60,000 bases of DNA from Tubulanus polymorphus (GCF_964204645.1 NC_134031.1:8410501-8470500); one strand, 5' to 3'; counted from the stretch's first letter, positions 36,821 through 48,720 are shown. Notes: generated by a model from the letters alone, not told the origin. Numbers and translations are program-made.

Positions 36821-37569
36821 TAAAGTCTATTTATTTTTGATTGTCCACGATCTTTTTGGGATATTATGCTTAATTTTGGGTGTGCATACCTCAAATAGGT
36901 CTTAATCGAATCAGTAGAGTTGTGCAGTCCAGATAAATCATCGTTTTTATATCCATTTTGTACCGAGTGGAAGGATTGATGAATATTCTCGAAAGTTGAG
37001 CTTAAAATCGGCGAGAAAGACCGCCATTTGGTTCCAGTTTGTTTACTTCTTTATGCAAATGAGCAGTGTGTACCATGTGATCTGGGTAAGTTTATTTTTT
37101 ATGGGGGAGTACGTTGCTCGCACGTGTTTCACTACGTGGGTACGGCCGTAATGGCTGCGCTATCATAGGCCTAAATCATTGCCAAACCACATTGTTTTGA
37201 TACCTTTGACAAAGCAATCTTTATTCACTAAAACGGCTTTCTAGAGTAATATTGTGAGTCGTTGATTGGTCTCTTGGCGACAAGAAGCTGCTACATCCCC
37301 CATGATATAATTGACGCATCCTCGCCTCATTTGCATAAAGAAATAAGCAAAAACGAACAAAATGGCGGTCTTTCTCGCTGATTTAAACCTCAATTTTCGA
37401 GAATATTCATCAATCCTTCTAAACAGTGTTAAATGGATATAAAAACGATGATTTATCTGGACTGCACAACTCTACTGATTCGATTAAGACCTATTTGAGG
37501 TATGTACACTCAAAATTAAGCGAAATATCCCAAAAAGATCGTGGACAATCAAAAATAAATAGACTTTAG
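36821..37569. mobile_element. Palindromic MITE, 749 bp
   Basis: The arms 36821-37065 and 37324-37569 are about 245-bp inverted copies, roughly 90 percent alike by eye. The tips are TAAAGTCTATTTATTTTTGA and its complement. The unique centre is about 260 bp. No open frame is seen. Confidence 0.8.
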
Positions 37570-37932
37570 ACTAACTCTCCGTCAGATCGGTCGTTTGGTA
37601 GGCTATGTCACTTCAACAGTTCGTAACTTCGTTAATTATAATCCAATCCACTTCAAGTAAAATTAATCTTAAAGATAACAAATTTCTGCGTTAGACTGGG
37701 TGGTTTGAGAATGATTTGAGTGCCTTTGAGATTGTTAAATCGTTCCGATTAATCCGAAAAAATTGGCAAAATCCGTCTGTACCGCACCAGCATGGAAGTA
37801 AATATGACCATGATTTTTGAAAACAAACGGCGCTTTCGACCAGAAATTCTGAACCAATTTTTACAAACGAGGGCGTGTTGGCAAACACAGGATCGTAGAG
37901 CGATGGAGATCACTGTGGTGTGGAGACAGCCA

Positions 37933-38713
37933 CACCACAGGGGTTTGGCGATGGGCTTGGATTTTATTTCCGGGTTGTTGATAATCTCGCAAGAATGGTG
38001 CTAAATATGAACTGCAAATAAATTCAAAATATCATAGAAATACTTTGTGATTATATTGTTTATTTATCCGCTATAAAGTTCCGATAAACAATTGGTCGTT
38101 AAGGATCATCATCAGACAGTCGTCACGCTTTACTATATAAAATAACAAGGGATGAAACGCAGTTCAATTCGTGCCTGCCAGAAAGTTGGGACAGTCACGT
38201 GACATTCACGCTTCTTATTTGAATGAATGCAAACCCGAAGCATCTAAGATGGAAACTATGATACGAAAAATATTTGAGAATAACTTACATTCAAATGCAT
38301 TTTTTTTCTATGAATTATATATTTGATCATAATTTATTCTTTATAAGTTATTAATTTCATATGAATCATAATCCGACAATTGATATCGGTCTGTGAATAT
38401 GTTAACTTTTCATGTTAAAGTTTTAAATATGATGACATCCTCAGAATGTCACATCACTGTCCCAACTTTCTGGCTGGCACAACTCTGAAGGCGTTTCATC
38501 CCTTGTTATTTTATAGTAGCGTGACGACCGTCTGATAATGATTCTTAAAGACCAATTGTTTATCGAAACTTGATAGCGGATAAATAAACAATATAAACAC
38601 AAGGTATTTCCGTGATATTGCGAATTTATTCGCAGTTCATATTTAGCGCCATTCTCGCGAGATTATCAACAACCCGGAAATAAAATCCAGCCCATCGCCA
38701 AACCCCTGTGGTG
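37933..38713. mobile_element. Palindromic MITE, about 780 bp
   Basis: Inverted arms of about 270 bp (37933-38210 and 38440-38713) have tips CACCACAGGGGTTTGGCGAT and its complement. The AT-rich centre is about 230 bp. It lies 360 bp from the previous MITE, inside the same host element. Confidence 0.8.
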
Positions 38714-39020
38714 AGCCACACTGGTTGGTGAAGCGAAGGATACTGGGGTCAAAATTTTTTTGTCAGGTCCCTGTGTGGTTAAAGGTGGTACCTCTAGCTA
38801 GATGGATACTGTATCGAATGCTTAAACGTTGAATCGGTGATCGACCCGATCAGAAGAATAGTATTGGTCAGTTGGTTCACAAGTCTTGGTTCGATCGTTC
38901 GATCTCGGTCTTCACGTGAAATTTATTTTCTGGCTATTCAGTGGTGAAACAGAATACCACTACAAGATGGCGGCTATGTAGAGGGCGTTATAGGTCGATA
39001 GCGATGTATCTGCCATAAAT

Positions 39021-39380
39021 ACTAATCCGATATACACTAACTTTAGGCAATATAAAAATGATATTAGGTTAGAGAAGTATATAATAGAACTTGGTGATGA
39101 CTTAGGAACTAGTTTATTTGAATTTAGGGTCGGGTCCTATATTTTACCTGTGAACAAATTTTCAAACCTTCATTTAGACAGAGCCGATAGAATATGCCCC
39201 ACTTGTAATACTTTAGGTGACGAATCCCATTTTCTGTTTGACTGTACCTTACTTAACGAACAACGCAAAAACTTTTTGAATTTGAATACCTTTAATACCC
39301 TTGATATTCTGAAAAACCCAACGGTCAACTTAGCTAAATTCATTAAGACCGGCTTAGATGTATATAGATCCCTCCAATAG
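39021..39380 (+). pseudogene. LINE ORF2 C-terminus (Cys-His knuckle)
   Basis: An open frame of 119 codons ends at 39380 without an upstream RT. It carries the terminal knuckle RADRICPTCNTLGDESHFLF followed by C, which is common at the end of APE-type LINE ORF2 proteins. 5' truncation is typical for LINE insertion. A short tandem-repeated 3' tail follows. Confidence 0.7.
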
Positions 39381-39475
39381 TATATATTATATAGTATTGT
39401 AAATAGTTGATGTATATAATAGTATATATAGTATTGTAAATAGTTGATGTATATATATATTTCGTTACGTTTTCA
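39381..39475 (+). repeat. LINE 3' tail tandem repeat
   Basis: AGTATTGTAAATAGTTGATG occurs twice, about 45 bp apart, ending in a short TA run. Such duplicated AT-rich tails are common at LINE 3' ends. 39476-40014 would be the 3' end of this copy and the 5' UTR of the next. Confidence 0.55.
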
Positions 39476-40014
39476 TTCTCTAAATTCTAATCACTTTAGT
39501 GTTGTTTTGTAAATATTTGTATATACATGTGTAATAGTTTTCCTCCATATACCATGGAAATGGTTGGAGTGTAAATAAATCGTAATCGATGTATTGCTGG
39601 TGAACTGTGCGGACGTACTTTCGGCGCGCTCCTTGAATATAAACAACCGTCGAGGTAAATTTTCACATTTCAGTTACAAACATTATCCAAGGAAACTATT
39701 TTTTCTACCTTAGTGCTATTATATTCCGTTGCCGTTTTTGTGCGTTTAGCCCGTATTAGCTGAGAATTTAGTATTAATTATTCGGCCACGACAGACACTA
39801 AAAACTAGTTTACGCATCAAACGAATTAACATTGCATAGTCGACAAAGACTAATTGAACCGGTTGATAACAAACGAACTAACGAGCGTAGGGCCTAGATT
39901 AGTTTAGCCTAATTCTTTGCGTCCAGTTAATCCCGTTTCTATATTGAAACTTAACCGATTTGTTTTTCTTTTCAACCACAGAATCTGTGTGACATTCGGT
40001 GAGACCTGGAGAAA

Positions 40015-40794
40015 ATGGCGGGAAGACAAAGTGTTTCACCCCCTAACAGGAAGCAGAAGACTGCAGCATCAAATCGACCCAATCGCCAGAATCATAAATC
40101 GACTGAGGAAACGGCATCACGTGTGGAAGCAAACAATGGAATATCGTCAAAACTTGATGCGATTCTTTCCCAGCTTTCGAAATTAGAGCTTTTAGACGAC
40201 TTGCAGAAGGACATGACCGAAGTTAAACACTCGCTTGAATTTTGCCACCAGGACGTACTAAAGAGTGAAAACGAACAACTTAGAAGCAAATTTTGCAATT
40301 TAGAGAAAGTTGTCGCTGATCAGGACGCAATTATCAAATCGGACCATGAACTACTCCTAGATCAGCAATGGCGTAGCATGCGCGATAATTTGATCTTCTA
40401 CGGCGTCGTGGAATCCGAAAATGAGAATACCGAGGACTTAATTAAAGGCTTTTGCGAGAAAGACCTTAAGTTACCGAAGACGACCGTGGACTCATTCAAA
40501 TTCGCGAGAACACATCGCCTAGGACGAAAGAAAAACGAACAGAAAAAACCGCGCCCAATTGTTGCGAAATTCGAGTTCTTCAAAGATCGTGAACTGGTAC
40601 GTTCAGTTGCGAGAAATCTCGCGGGCTCGTCTTTAGGACTGAATGAACAGGTGCCTGAGGAATGGGCGACGAGACGACGCGAAAAGCTCCCCGAGCTGAG
40701 AGCCGCGAAAGCGAACGGAAAACAAGCTTTCTTTGTACGGGACAAACTCGTTATCCGCGAAAACCGTGACCGCGTACCGATGGACAGCCACTAG
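40015..40794 (+). CDS. LINE ORF1 protein (coiled coil and RNA-binding domain)
   Basis: An intact 259-codon frame. The N-terminus is basic and low-complexity, residues about 40-110 are heptad-like and charged (predicted coiled coil), and residues about 118-235 (MRDNLIFYG, KFARTHRLGR, KFEFFKDRELV) match the RRM-like core of L1-type ORF1 proteins. These are known to trimerise and coat LINE RNA. ORF2 follows after about 310 bases. The intact frame beside a broken ORF2 suggests a fairly recent insertion. Confidence 0.8.
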   Translation: MAGRQSVSPPNRKQKTAASNRPNRQNHKSTEETASRVEANNGISSKLDAILSQLSKLELLDDLQKDMTEVKHSLEFCHQDVLKSENEQLRSKFCNLEKVVADQDAIIKSDHELLLDQQWRSMRDNLIFYGVVESENENTEDLIKGFCEKDLKLPKTTVDSFKFARTHRLGRKKNEQKKPRPIVAKFEFFKDRELVRSVARNLAGSSLGLNEQVPEEWATRRREKLPELRAAKANGKQAFFVRDKLVIRENRDRVPMDSH

Positions 40795-41107
40795 GAACCA
40801 GCGGAGGGACTATTCGTAGACCGGACTGTCCTTGTATCTCGAAGTTTTTGTTATGTTATAGAATTTGTAAATAGTGTAAACTTATGTGACAGTAATCCAA
40901 ATGTAAATAGAAATATCGTTGGCTCGCATGTAAATTCTCATACGGTAGATACATACCCTGATGTAAATAGTAACTATCATGTACCTGATGTAACTCCTAA
41001 CAATTTCATTTCTGATGTAAATAAGCGAAATGTTAACACTTCTGATTTAAATAAGCAAAATGTAACTAAAGTAACTTTAGTACAGCAAACGCAGCAAACA
41101 TAAGTGA

Positions 41108-43030
41108 AATGTCTTGTATCAAATCATCATTAAAGTTTTCTACGCTGAATGTATGTGGCCTTATAGCTAAACTCGATATCCCAGAATTTAGTGAATTTAT
41201 TAGCAATAATGACATCACATGTCTCACTGAAACTCACTTAGATGATTTAGACGGTATTTTAGGTTGTAGCTAGCCCGCCTCCCATATGGCCACTTTAAAA
41301 ATAGGAAAAAGTTTTCAAAAAAAGGATCAGGTGGCGTCGGTATCATATATAGGAAGTTCTTGAAAAATGAAATAAAACCAATTTCGACTGACTCTCAGTT
41401 TGTATCTTGGTATTTATTAGACAAACATTTATTTAATCGCGACAAACATGTACTTTTAGGTGTAATTTATATTCCTCCAGAACATAGTCGTTATTATTCA
41501 GAAATAGCTATCAGAGAAATTGAAATAGATTTTATTGCAATTGAAAGTTGAGTATGATTTCAATGTGTTAATTTCTGGTGACTTTAATGCTCACACCGCT
41601 TGTATGCCAGACTTTTTGGAACCTGATAATCACATAATTCAAGATGATAACTTAGACCCTATTGTTGACTCATTGATTAATTTAGGCGTTCCCACTAGAA
41701 ATAATCAGGACAAAAGAACGAATAATACAGGCTATCAACTAATAGATTTGTGTAAGAACCATTCATTAATTATCCACAATGGCAGATGTGGCAATGATCA
41801 GACAGGTAATTATACTTTTAGGAACACTAGTGTCATCGATTATTTTGTGTGTGATTTAGAACTGTTTGGTTATGTTGAGGACTTTGAAATAATGCCTTTT
41901 GACCCATTATTATCTGATGGACATAATCCTATTAATCTGTGCGTGTATACGAATTCTAGGGACACCATTGCTAGCGATAATGAAAGGGGTAATGAACTCG
42001 CGAACTTTAAAACTTCAATTAGGTGGGACAATACTAGATCAAATCAATTTTTCCTGAATGTAGAATCAAAATTACGAGATAATGATTTAGATAAGTTACT
42101 TTTGGATGGGTTGCGAGATCTAGGAAATCAATCGCCAGATGACATATTCATTAATGGACTTCCCGATAGATTTGTATCTTCTTTATTATCAAGTGCTGAT
42201 GAGTGTAATTTGATGTACCATAGAAAAAGTAGGAAAAGTAATAAATGCAAAAAAACGGTTCGCAACAGATAGTTTGGCAGGGACTGTAGAGATGCACAGA
42301 AGAAATATAATTATATGAAAAAAAGATATAGGGGTTGCCCTACCCCTTCCAATTTTGAATCCCTTAAGAATTCATCTAAAAACTATAAAAAGGTCATCCG
42401 AGGAAACATGAAAAAACAAAAAGATGAATTTATTAAGGAATTGAGAGAATGCGAAATTAATGACCCCAAAAAGTATTGGTCGATGCTAAACTCTGCGAGC
42501 GGAACAAAAAATAATGAGGCTAATATAGATATTGATATTTTTCTTGAACATTTTATGAGATTAAATGATTTGAATAATGTTAACAATGAAACCGATGACG
42601 GTGATGAGCCCCCAGACGTGGGTGACCCTCCTGTCTATGACAATTATATTTTGAACAGTGATATAACCAGTGATGAAGTAATTAAGGCTATCTCTTTACT
42701 CAAAAACAATAAGGCCCCAGGCATTGATGGAATCACGAATGAGCTGTTGGGAGTTAGTCAGTATCCGTTTTTAGTTGATATATTACAAAAATTATTCAAT
42801 TTAGTTCTTAAAACTGGATATGTTCCAGATATGTGGTCTATAGGCGTCATCAAACCATTTTCAAAAAGATTGGCGATCCCTCTAATCCTGATAATTATAG
42901 AGGTATTACCTTAGTTAGCTGTCTTGGTAAATTATTTACAAGTATCCTAAATCAAAGATTGTCAACAGTAATAAGGATAATAGGCTTTCAGATCAAAGGT
43001 CGAACGGTTGAGCTCATTAAAAAACAAAAC
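41108..43030 (+). pseudogene. LINE ORF2: APE endonuclease and truncated reverse transcriptase
   Basis: The ATG at 41108 opens FSTLNVCGL and TETHLDDLD (endonuclease). A stop falls at 41270, then frames change near 41320 and 41535. The endonuclease continues with LISGDFNAH near 41570 and LSDGHNPINL near 41920. The linker has a stop near 42269. RT begins with NNKAPGIDG near 42710 and PDNYRGITLVSCLGKLF across another frame change near 42860. Coding similarity ends near 43020, before the catalytic YxDD. The RT palm is missing, so the element is dead. Confidence 0.85.
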
Positions 43031-43312
43031 ATTAGAAGTAATTTAAAACTATAATATATTTTCATAACCGTGTGCATTTTATATTATAACTAAATATTTA
43101 TTCTAAGATATCAATAATTTAAAAAGCATAATATATTCAAATAATAATATATAACAAATATATTCAAATAATAATAATTATTCTGTTATTCAACTGAAAT
43201 ACACACGGTTATGAAAATATATTATAGTTTCAAATTACTTTTAATATTTGTTATTAATGAACTCGACCATTCAACCTTTAACCTGAAAGCCTATTATCCC
43301 TATTACTCTTAA
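42970..43312. repeat. Inverted repeat at the LINE / viral boundary
   Basis: 42970-43075 and 43205-43312 are inverted copies at roughly 85 percent by eye (GGATAATAGGCTTTCAG facing CTGAAAGCCTATTATCC, and CATAACCGTGTG facing CACACGGTTATG). The left arm begins within the LINE RT frame. The outer ends read AGTAATA...TATTACT, and Polinton termini also start with AG, so a terminal-repeat origin is possible but unproven. Confidence 0.6.
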
Positions 43313-43489
43313 AATATTCATGTAGATGAATAACATTTAAATTGACAGATTATTCAATATAAAAGTATATATTTACAACATTATTTCAATATTCATATTT
43401 GTGTTAGTTAGATGTTTAAACATTAAAAGTGTTAGTAAAGTGTGATTGAAATAATGCATGATATAAATCATTGAACTTCTAAAATCAAT

Positions 43490-43513
43490 TTTAATAAAAA
43501 ATTTAGTATTAAA
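43490..43513 (+). promoter_or_regulatory. Class 1 upstream motif before polB
   Basis: TTTTAATAAAAA followed by an AT spacer and TATTAAAATGG at the start codon. It is almost identical to the sequence before 47575 and different from the motif before the capsid-type genes. It may be an early promoter (inference). Confidence 0.5.
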
Positions 43514-46500
43514 ATGGAAGCAAATAAGTACTACTGCCCAACATGTAATATCAATATAGATAAATCCCAAAAAGCAAGACACAATAAAACTAAAACACAT
43601 TTAGAGAATAAATTGAAACTAGAATATAAAGATGATATATTAGAAACTAAATTAGATGAATTAAAGAATGAAAAAAAAATATATAAATGTGATACATGTA
43701 ATCAATCATTCAGTGATAAAAGATATTATAATGAACATTTAAAATCTAAAAGTCATATTAGAAATAAGAATAATGATATTTTAGGTGAAGATTATTTTGA
43801 TAAAGATAATGATAAGAAACAGAAGACAATTAAAAGCATAAAAAATAAATTAAACAATAAAAGACCATACATGGAAGATGTAAGAAATTATATTAATTCA
43901 TTAGATAATAAAAAAGATATAGAGATAACCGAAGCATTTAAAAGTGATATTGGCCCAGCAGCTATCGAGTTTAAATTTCATAAAGGAAAAACATTAGAAG
44001 AAAATAAAAAACATTTAGAAAATATGAAAGAAATAATAAAAATAATTACTGATGTTGAATATCCTAAAATAAGTATATCAGTTAAAGTAAAGTTTATAAA
44101 ATCTGAAGATAAACCAATATATAATATAAATTCTCATTCACAACATATTATATATAAACAACATATAGATGATAAATTAGATAAATGTTATAATGAAGTA
44201 AAAACTAAAATAGAAGAGAAATATTTTGAAGGATCTGGTTTAATATTTGATGAAATAATATTTATGACTTTACATGTTTATAACACAAAATATAATAAGT
44301 TAACTAAATCAAAACCAATTGATGAAAATAATGTATCATATTATAAAGAACCGGATATTGAAGCATCGAGTTATATTAAACTACCATTTAAAACTAATGC
44401 TGTTATGAATGTACAAAATTTTGATGATAAATGTTTTCTATGGGCTATAATAAGTTGTTTACATCCTGCAACTTATAATATTTGTAGATTAACTCATTAT
44501 AAACCATTTGAAAATAATTATAAGATAGATAAGTATCCTGTTAGAATTAAAAACGTCCCAAAGATAGAAAGAGATAATAATTTAAGAATAAATGTATTTG
44601 ATTTAATCAAATTACCAAATACAAAAGGTAACAACATAAAACATTATACATAAGAACCTTTATATCTATCAAAAGATTATGATTCGAATGATGTTATAGA
44701 TATATTATATTATGAAAACCATTATATGTGGATTAAACAAATTGATTTATTCTTTAGAACAGAAAAAGATCACCATAATAAAATATATCTATGTAGAAAA
44801 TGTTTACATAGATTCAGTAATGAAAGTAGATTATTAAATCATAAACAATTATGTGAAAATCATGATTATTGTAAATTAGTTTTACCAAATGAAAAGGATA
44901 AAATATTAGAATTCAAAAAATATGATTACAAAAATAAAGTTCCATTTGTAATATATGGAGATTTTGAATCATTAAATAAAGAATTAACTGATCAAGATAG
45001 AAAAGAAATTTATTATAAAAGAAAGAAATTAAATTCTAATGAAAATGATTTTTCAGATGAACCACCAAAAACAAATACTATTAAAAAGATTCATCAATCA
45101 GCTGCAGCTTTCGGGTTATATATTAAATCTGATTATCCAGAACTAATTGAAAGTGAATATTATAATTACAGAAATGAAAATGTTATCAATCATTTTTGTG
45201 ACTTATTAATTGAATATGAAATAAGATTTAGTAAATTATTGAATACAAATATAGAAATTATAATGACAGAAGAAGATAAAGAAGAATTTGCGTTTGCAGA
45301 TAAATGTTATTATTGTGAAAAGATATTTAATTATAAAGATAAAAAAGTAAGAGACCATGATCATTTGAACGGAAAGTTTAGAGGCGCTGCACATGAGAAT
45401 TGTAACTTACAAGCTAAGAAAATTAATTTTGTTCCAGTTATATTTCATAATCTATCAGGATATGATGCACATTTATTCATCAAACAGTTATGTCATAAAA
45501 TAGAAGAAATCAATAATGAAATAGAAATATTAAATTCAAATAGATCAAAAGATAAAATACCAACTTATAAATTTAGAATGTTAGCTAAAACATGTGAGAA
45601 TTATATATCATTCCAATTTGGTTGCCTAAGATTTATAGATTCATATAGATTTTTAAATAGTTTATTAGATAACTTATCAAAATCATTAGTTGATGATGAA
45701 TTAAAAATATTAAAACAACACTACCCAAATAATGATGATTTTAAATTAATGAGATATAAAGGAGCAATTCCATATTCTTTCTATAAAAATCATAATGATT
45801 TCAATATAACTGAATTATTGAAAGAACAATTCTATGATGAATTAAAAAATGAATATGTTAAAGATGAAGTCTATAATAGAACATTGAATATTTGGAATCA
45901 TTTCAAAATAGAAAATCATGGGCAATTAGTAGATTTATATTTAAAATCAGATGTATTATTATTAACCGATATATTCGAAAGGTTTAGAGATGTAAACCTA
46001 AAATATTTCAATATTGATCCTTGTCATTGTTATTCTAGTCCAGGATTAACATGGGATTGTGGATTAAAATTTACAGATATAAAAATGGATTTGTTAACAA
46101 ATATAGATCAATTACTATTATTTGAAAAATCTATAAGAGGAGGAGTTTCAGGTGTATTAGGTGATAGATATTTCAATGTAAATGATAACCCTGGATATAA
46201 GTTATTATATATAGATGCAAATAATCTATATGGTTGGGCAATGATGGAACCACAACCTTATGGAGTATTTGGAATAAGTGAAGTTTTACAGAATGAAAAT
46301 AATGATAAATTTGATTGGAAGAAAAGAATTCTAGATATTGCAGATGATTCAGATACTGGTTACTTCTTTGTTGTAGATTTAGAATATCCTGAACATATTA
46401 AATTAAAATCTAGAAATCTAGCTTACTGTCCCGAACATAAAACTGTAACTCATGAAGAATTATCAAATTATCAAAAAAGAATTAAACCCGAAAATCATAT

Positions 46501-47545
46501 TCATACAGAAAAGTTAATGGTAACTCAAGAAGATAAATATAATTATGTAGTACATTATAGAATGTTAAAGTTTTATCTAAAACAAGGAATGATTCTAAAA
46601 AAAGTACATAGATATATTTCATTCAGTCAATCTAAGTGGTTAGAAAAATATATAGATTTTAACACCAAACAGAGAACTAAAGCTAAAACTGATTTCGAGA
46701 AAGATTTCTTCAAGTTAATGAATAATGCATTCTATGGTAAGACTTGTGAAAATATTAGAAATAGAAATGATATTGAGTTAGTTAGTAATGGTAAAAGAAT
46801 TAGACATTTACAAACATATCCTAAGTTCATTGGTAACAGAATATTTGATGAAAATTTAGCCGCAGTTAAGATGAGAACATCATTGAAATTTAATAAACCA
46901 ATCTATGTTGGCGCTTCAGTTTTAGAAATATCAAAATTACTAATGTATGAATTCTATTATAATGTATTACAACCACTTTTTGGAGAAAAACATATAGAAA
47001 TACTATATTTTGATACAGATTCTTACATATTAAAGATAAAAACTGATAACATAACTGATGATTTAAAAACATTAAAACATCATTTTGATTTTAGTAATTA
47101 TCCTAAAGATCATGAATTGTTTAGCAATGATAATAAAAAAGTTCCAGGGAAGTTTAAGGATGAATTAGGTGGTGAAGAAATGATAGAGTTCATAGGTATT
47201 AGATCTAAAATGTATTCATATAAAACTAAAGAACATGAAGCTAAAAAGTTAAAAGGAATAACCAAAAGTGTAGTAGAAAAGAATATTCATTTCAAAGATT
47301 ACATCAATTGTATATTCAATGAAGAAGTTAGAAAACATAAGATGAGATGTTTAAGATCTGAAGATCATGAAATGTTTATTGAAGAAATTGAAAAGATAAG
47401 TCTAAACCCATTTGATGATAAAAGATATATTTTAGATGATGGAATTCATACAGTTGCTTATGGTTGTAATTTCGATGAATACTTAAAATTTAAAAGAGAA
47501 GAAATAAAAGAGAACGAGATAATGAAAAGAATTCTAACGTGTTAA
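43514..47545 (+). pseudogene. polB: Protein-primed DNA polymerase B, one internal stop
   Basis: This replicative polymerase acts by protein priming at linear termini. It spans 1344 codons with a single in-frame TAA at 44651; the frame is otherwise open. N-terminal C2H2 motifs: CPTC at residue 8 and CDTC near residue 59, each with a His pair. A region with FDDKCFLWAII near 305 matches the Polinton PolB N-terminus. Another Cys/His finger lies near 427. ExoI is YGDFES near 480. An endonuclease-VII-like patch (CYYCEK, DHDHLNGKFRGAAH) lies near 600-635. ExoII is HNLSGYDAH near 648 and ExoIII is YLKSDVLLLTD near 815. Polymerase motifs A (DANNLYGWAM, near 902), B (KLMNNAFYGKT) and C (YFDTDS, near 1165) are all intact. 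The stop may have arisen after integration, or the ATG at 44726 could allow a shorter product. Confidence 0.9.
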
Positions 47546-47546
47546 T

Positions 47547-47574
47547 CAAATTTTAATAAAAATATGTTATTAAA
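47547..47574 (+). promoter_or_regulatory. Class 1 upstream motif before the polB-adjacent gene
   Basis: It has the same TTTTAATAAAAA core, spacer and TATTAAAATGG as the motif before polB. A looser version (TTTAATAAAAATATATA) precedes the zinc-finger gene at 54469. Confidence 0.5.
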
Positions 47575-47928
47575 ATGGAGAGTAAACAAACACACAGTGA
47601 GAACAACAAATTATTTCTAGATAGAATAAAAGATATCACAAATGTAAAATCTGTAGATTATAAATTCAAAAAGTTAACAGAATTAACAATCCATAAGAAA
47701 TATCTAATTACAAATATTGATACAGTTACTAATAACTATGGAGATAAATTAGTTATACACTTAGAATATGAAGGATTAAAAGGAAATACATATAAATTCA
47801 GAACATATTTACCAGATAGATTTCATAGATTATCAAGTGAAGATCTAGAAGAATTATGTTCTGGAGATTTCTATTTCGTATACAAAGGTAAGAATGAAAA
47901 AGGGCACCATGAAATAGATTTCGAATAA
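47575..47928 (+). CDS. Small conserved protein next to PolB (possible DNA-binding protein)
   Basis: 117 aa, intact. The core pattern (HKKYLITNIDTVTNNYGDKL, then YLPDRFHRLSSEDL) resembles a small protein that in my knowledge accompanies PolB in Polinton-like elements. A single-strand DNA-binding role has been suggested for such small neighbours but is not shown here. It has no membrane segment, is charged, and shares its upstream motif with polB, which supports a replication-related job. The next gene starts 17 bases later. Confidence 0.65.
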   Translation: MESKQTHSENNKLFLDRIKDITNVKSVDYKFKKLTELTIHKKYLITNIDTVTNNYGDKLVIHLEYEGLKGNTYKFRTYLPDRFHRLSSEDLEELCSGDFYFVYKGKNEKGHHEIDFE

Positions 47929-47945
47929 GAAAATATGTAAAATAA

Positions 47946-48703
47946 ATGGTAGAATTAAAAGAATACAGAATATTTGTTGATTCTAGAAGACTTACAGATT
48001 ATAAATCACATAATTTACTAGTACAATTAGATAGAGAATTTAAGAATTGTGTAGATTTAAAATTAGTTAATATAAGTTTATGTAATTCTTTTTATAATAT
48101 GTCGAATAAAACTATTGAACATAGAGCCTTTTTAATTTTTAATAAAAATAAAAATGGATGGGCCTATATATATTTAAAACCGGGGTTATATAATTTAGAT
48201 ACATTAGCACAAGAAATTAATAGAAAAGCCTGGCACAAGTCAGGTAATAATTCCGGGTTTAATATTAGATTTTTAAAAAGTGAGAGTACTGACAAAATAA
48301 AGATAAGGTTGTCTAATAGTGAAATACATGCATTTATGGTAAAAAACCTATAGCTAAACTGTTAGGAATTCCTCCAGATAAATCTTTTACAAATATTGAT
48401 GCTACACCAAACTTAATACCTTTTACACACATTTATATCTATTGCAATTTAATCGATCCTACAAAAACATTCGAAGCAACTAAAGATATAACTTGTAATT
48501 CTGGTTTACTAAACATTTTACCATTGAAGAATGTTAAAGAATTTGGAACGCAAATAAATTATAATTTAACAGAATGTGATTTCAAACCATGCATTCCTCG
48601 TTTTAATAATTTTAGATTAGAAATTAGAAATCACAATGGATACTTAATTGATTTAAATAATTTCCCTGTAATTTATGAATTAGTTATAAGATGTAGAGAG
48701 TAA
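47946..48703 (+). pseudogene. Penton-like minor capsid protein, one frame break
   Basis: The first part (47946-48340) reads EYRIFVDSRRLTDY and NGWAYIYLKPGLYNLDTLA. After a single frame change near 48340 the coding continues to 48703 with THIYIYCNLIDP, GLLNILPLKNV and FRLEIRNHNGYLIDL. The late pattern (location phrase, loss-of-charge strands, then F..I.I.N..G.LI) is that of Polinton-like minor capsid (penton) proteins with a single jelly roll. Total length is about 250 aa, usual for this class. Assignment is from pattern recognition and position among structural genes. Confidence 0.6.
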
Positions 48704-48720
48704 TTTTTTTCACTATATAA
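48704..48720 (+). promoter_or_regulatory. Class 2 upstream motif (T-run plus TATATAA/TAAATAA touching the ATG)
   Basis: A run of about 5-7 T, 2-5 bases, then TATATAA or TAAATAA directly before ATG. The same arrangement occurs before the starts at 49063, 49309 (a weaker T-run), 49751, 50179, 51521 and 53200. All are structural or membrane-type genes. A late promoter is inferred. The T-run may also end the preceding transcript. Confidence 0.6.

Larger units (their letters stand above)
36013..38775. mobile_element. hAT-like non-autonomous element hosting two MITEs
   Basis: The ends CACAGGGACCTGAC and GTCAGGTCCCTGTG continue as about 40-bp inverted repeats that reach TTTGACCCCAGTATCC. GTTAAAGG occurs just outside on the left (36005-36012) and, after two extra bases, on the right (38778-38785), consistent with an 8-bp duplication. 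Apart from two inserted palindromic elements it is about 1.2 kb with no transposase frame. Confidence 0.65.

Noticed and set aside
44651-44653. Alternative genetic code or programmed readthrough in the viral genes
   Set aside because: Stops of two kinds plus several frameshifts occur across the cluster, while intact genes end normally at TAA or TGA. Ordinary decay explains the data better.
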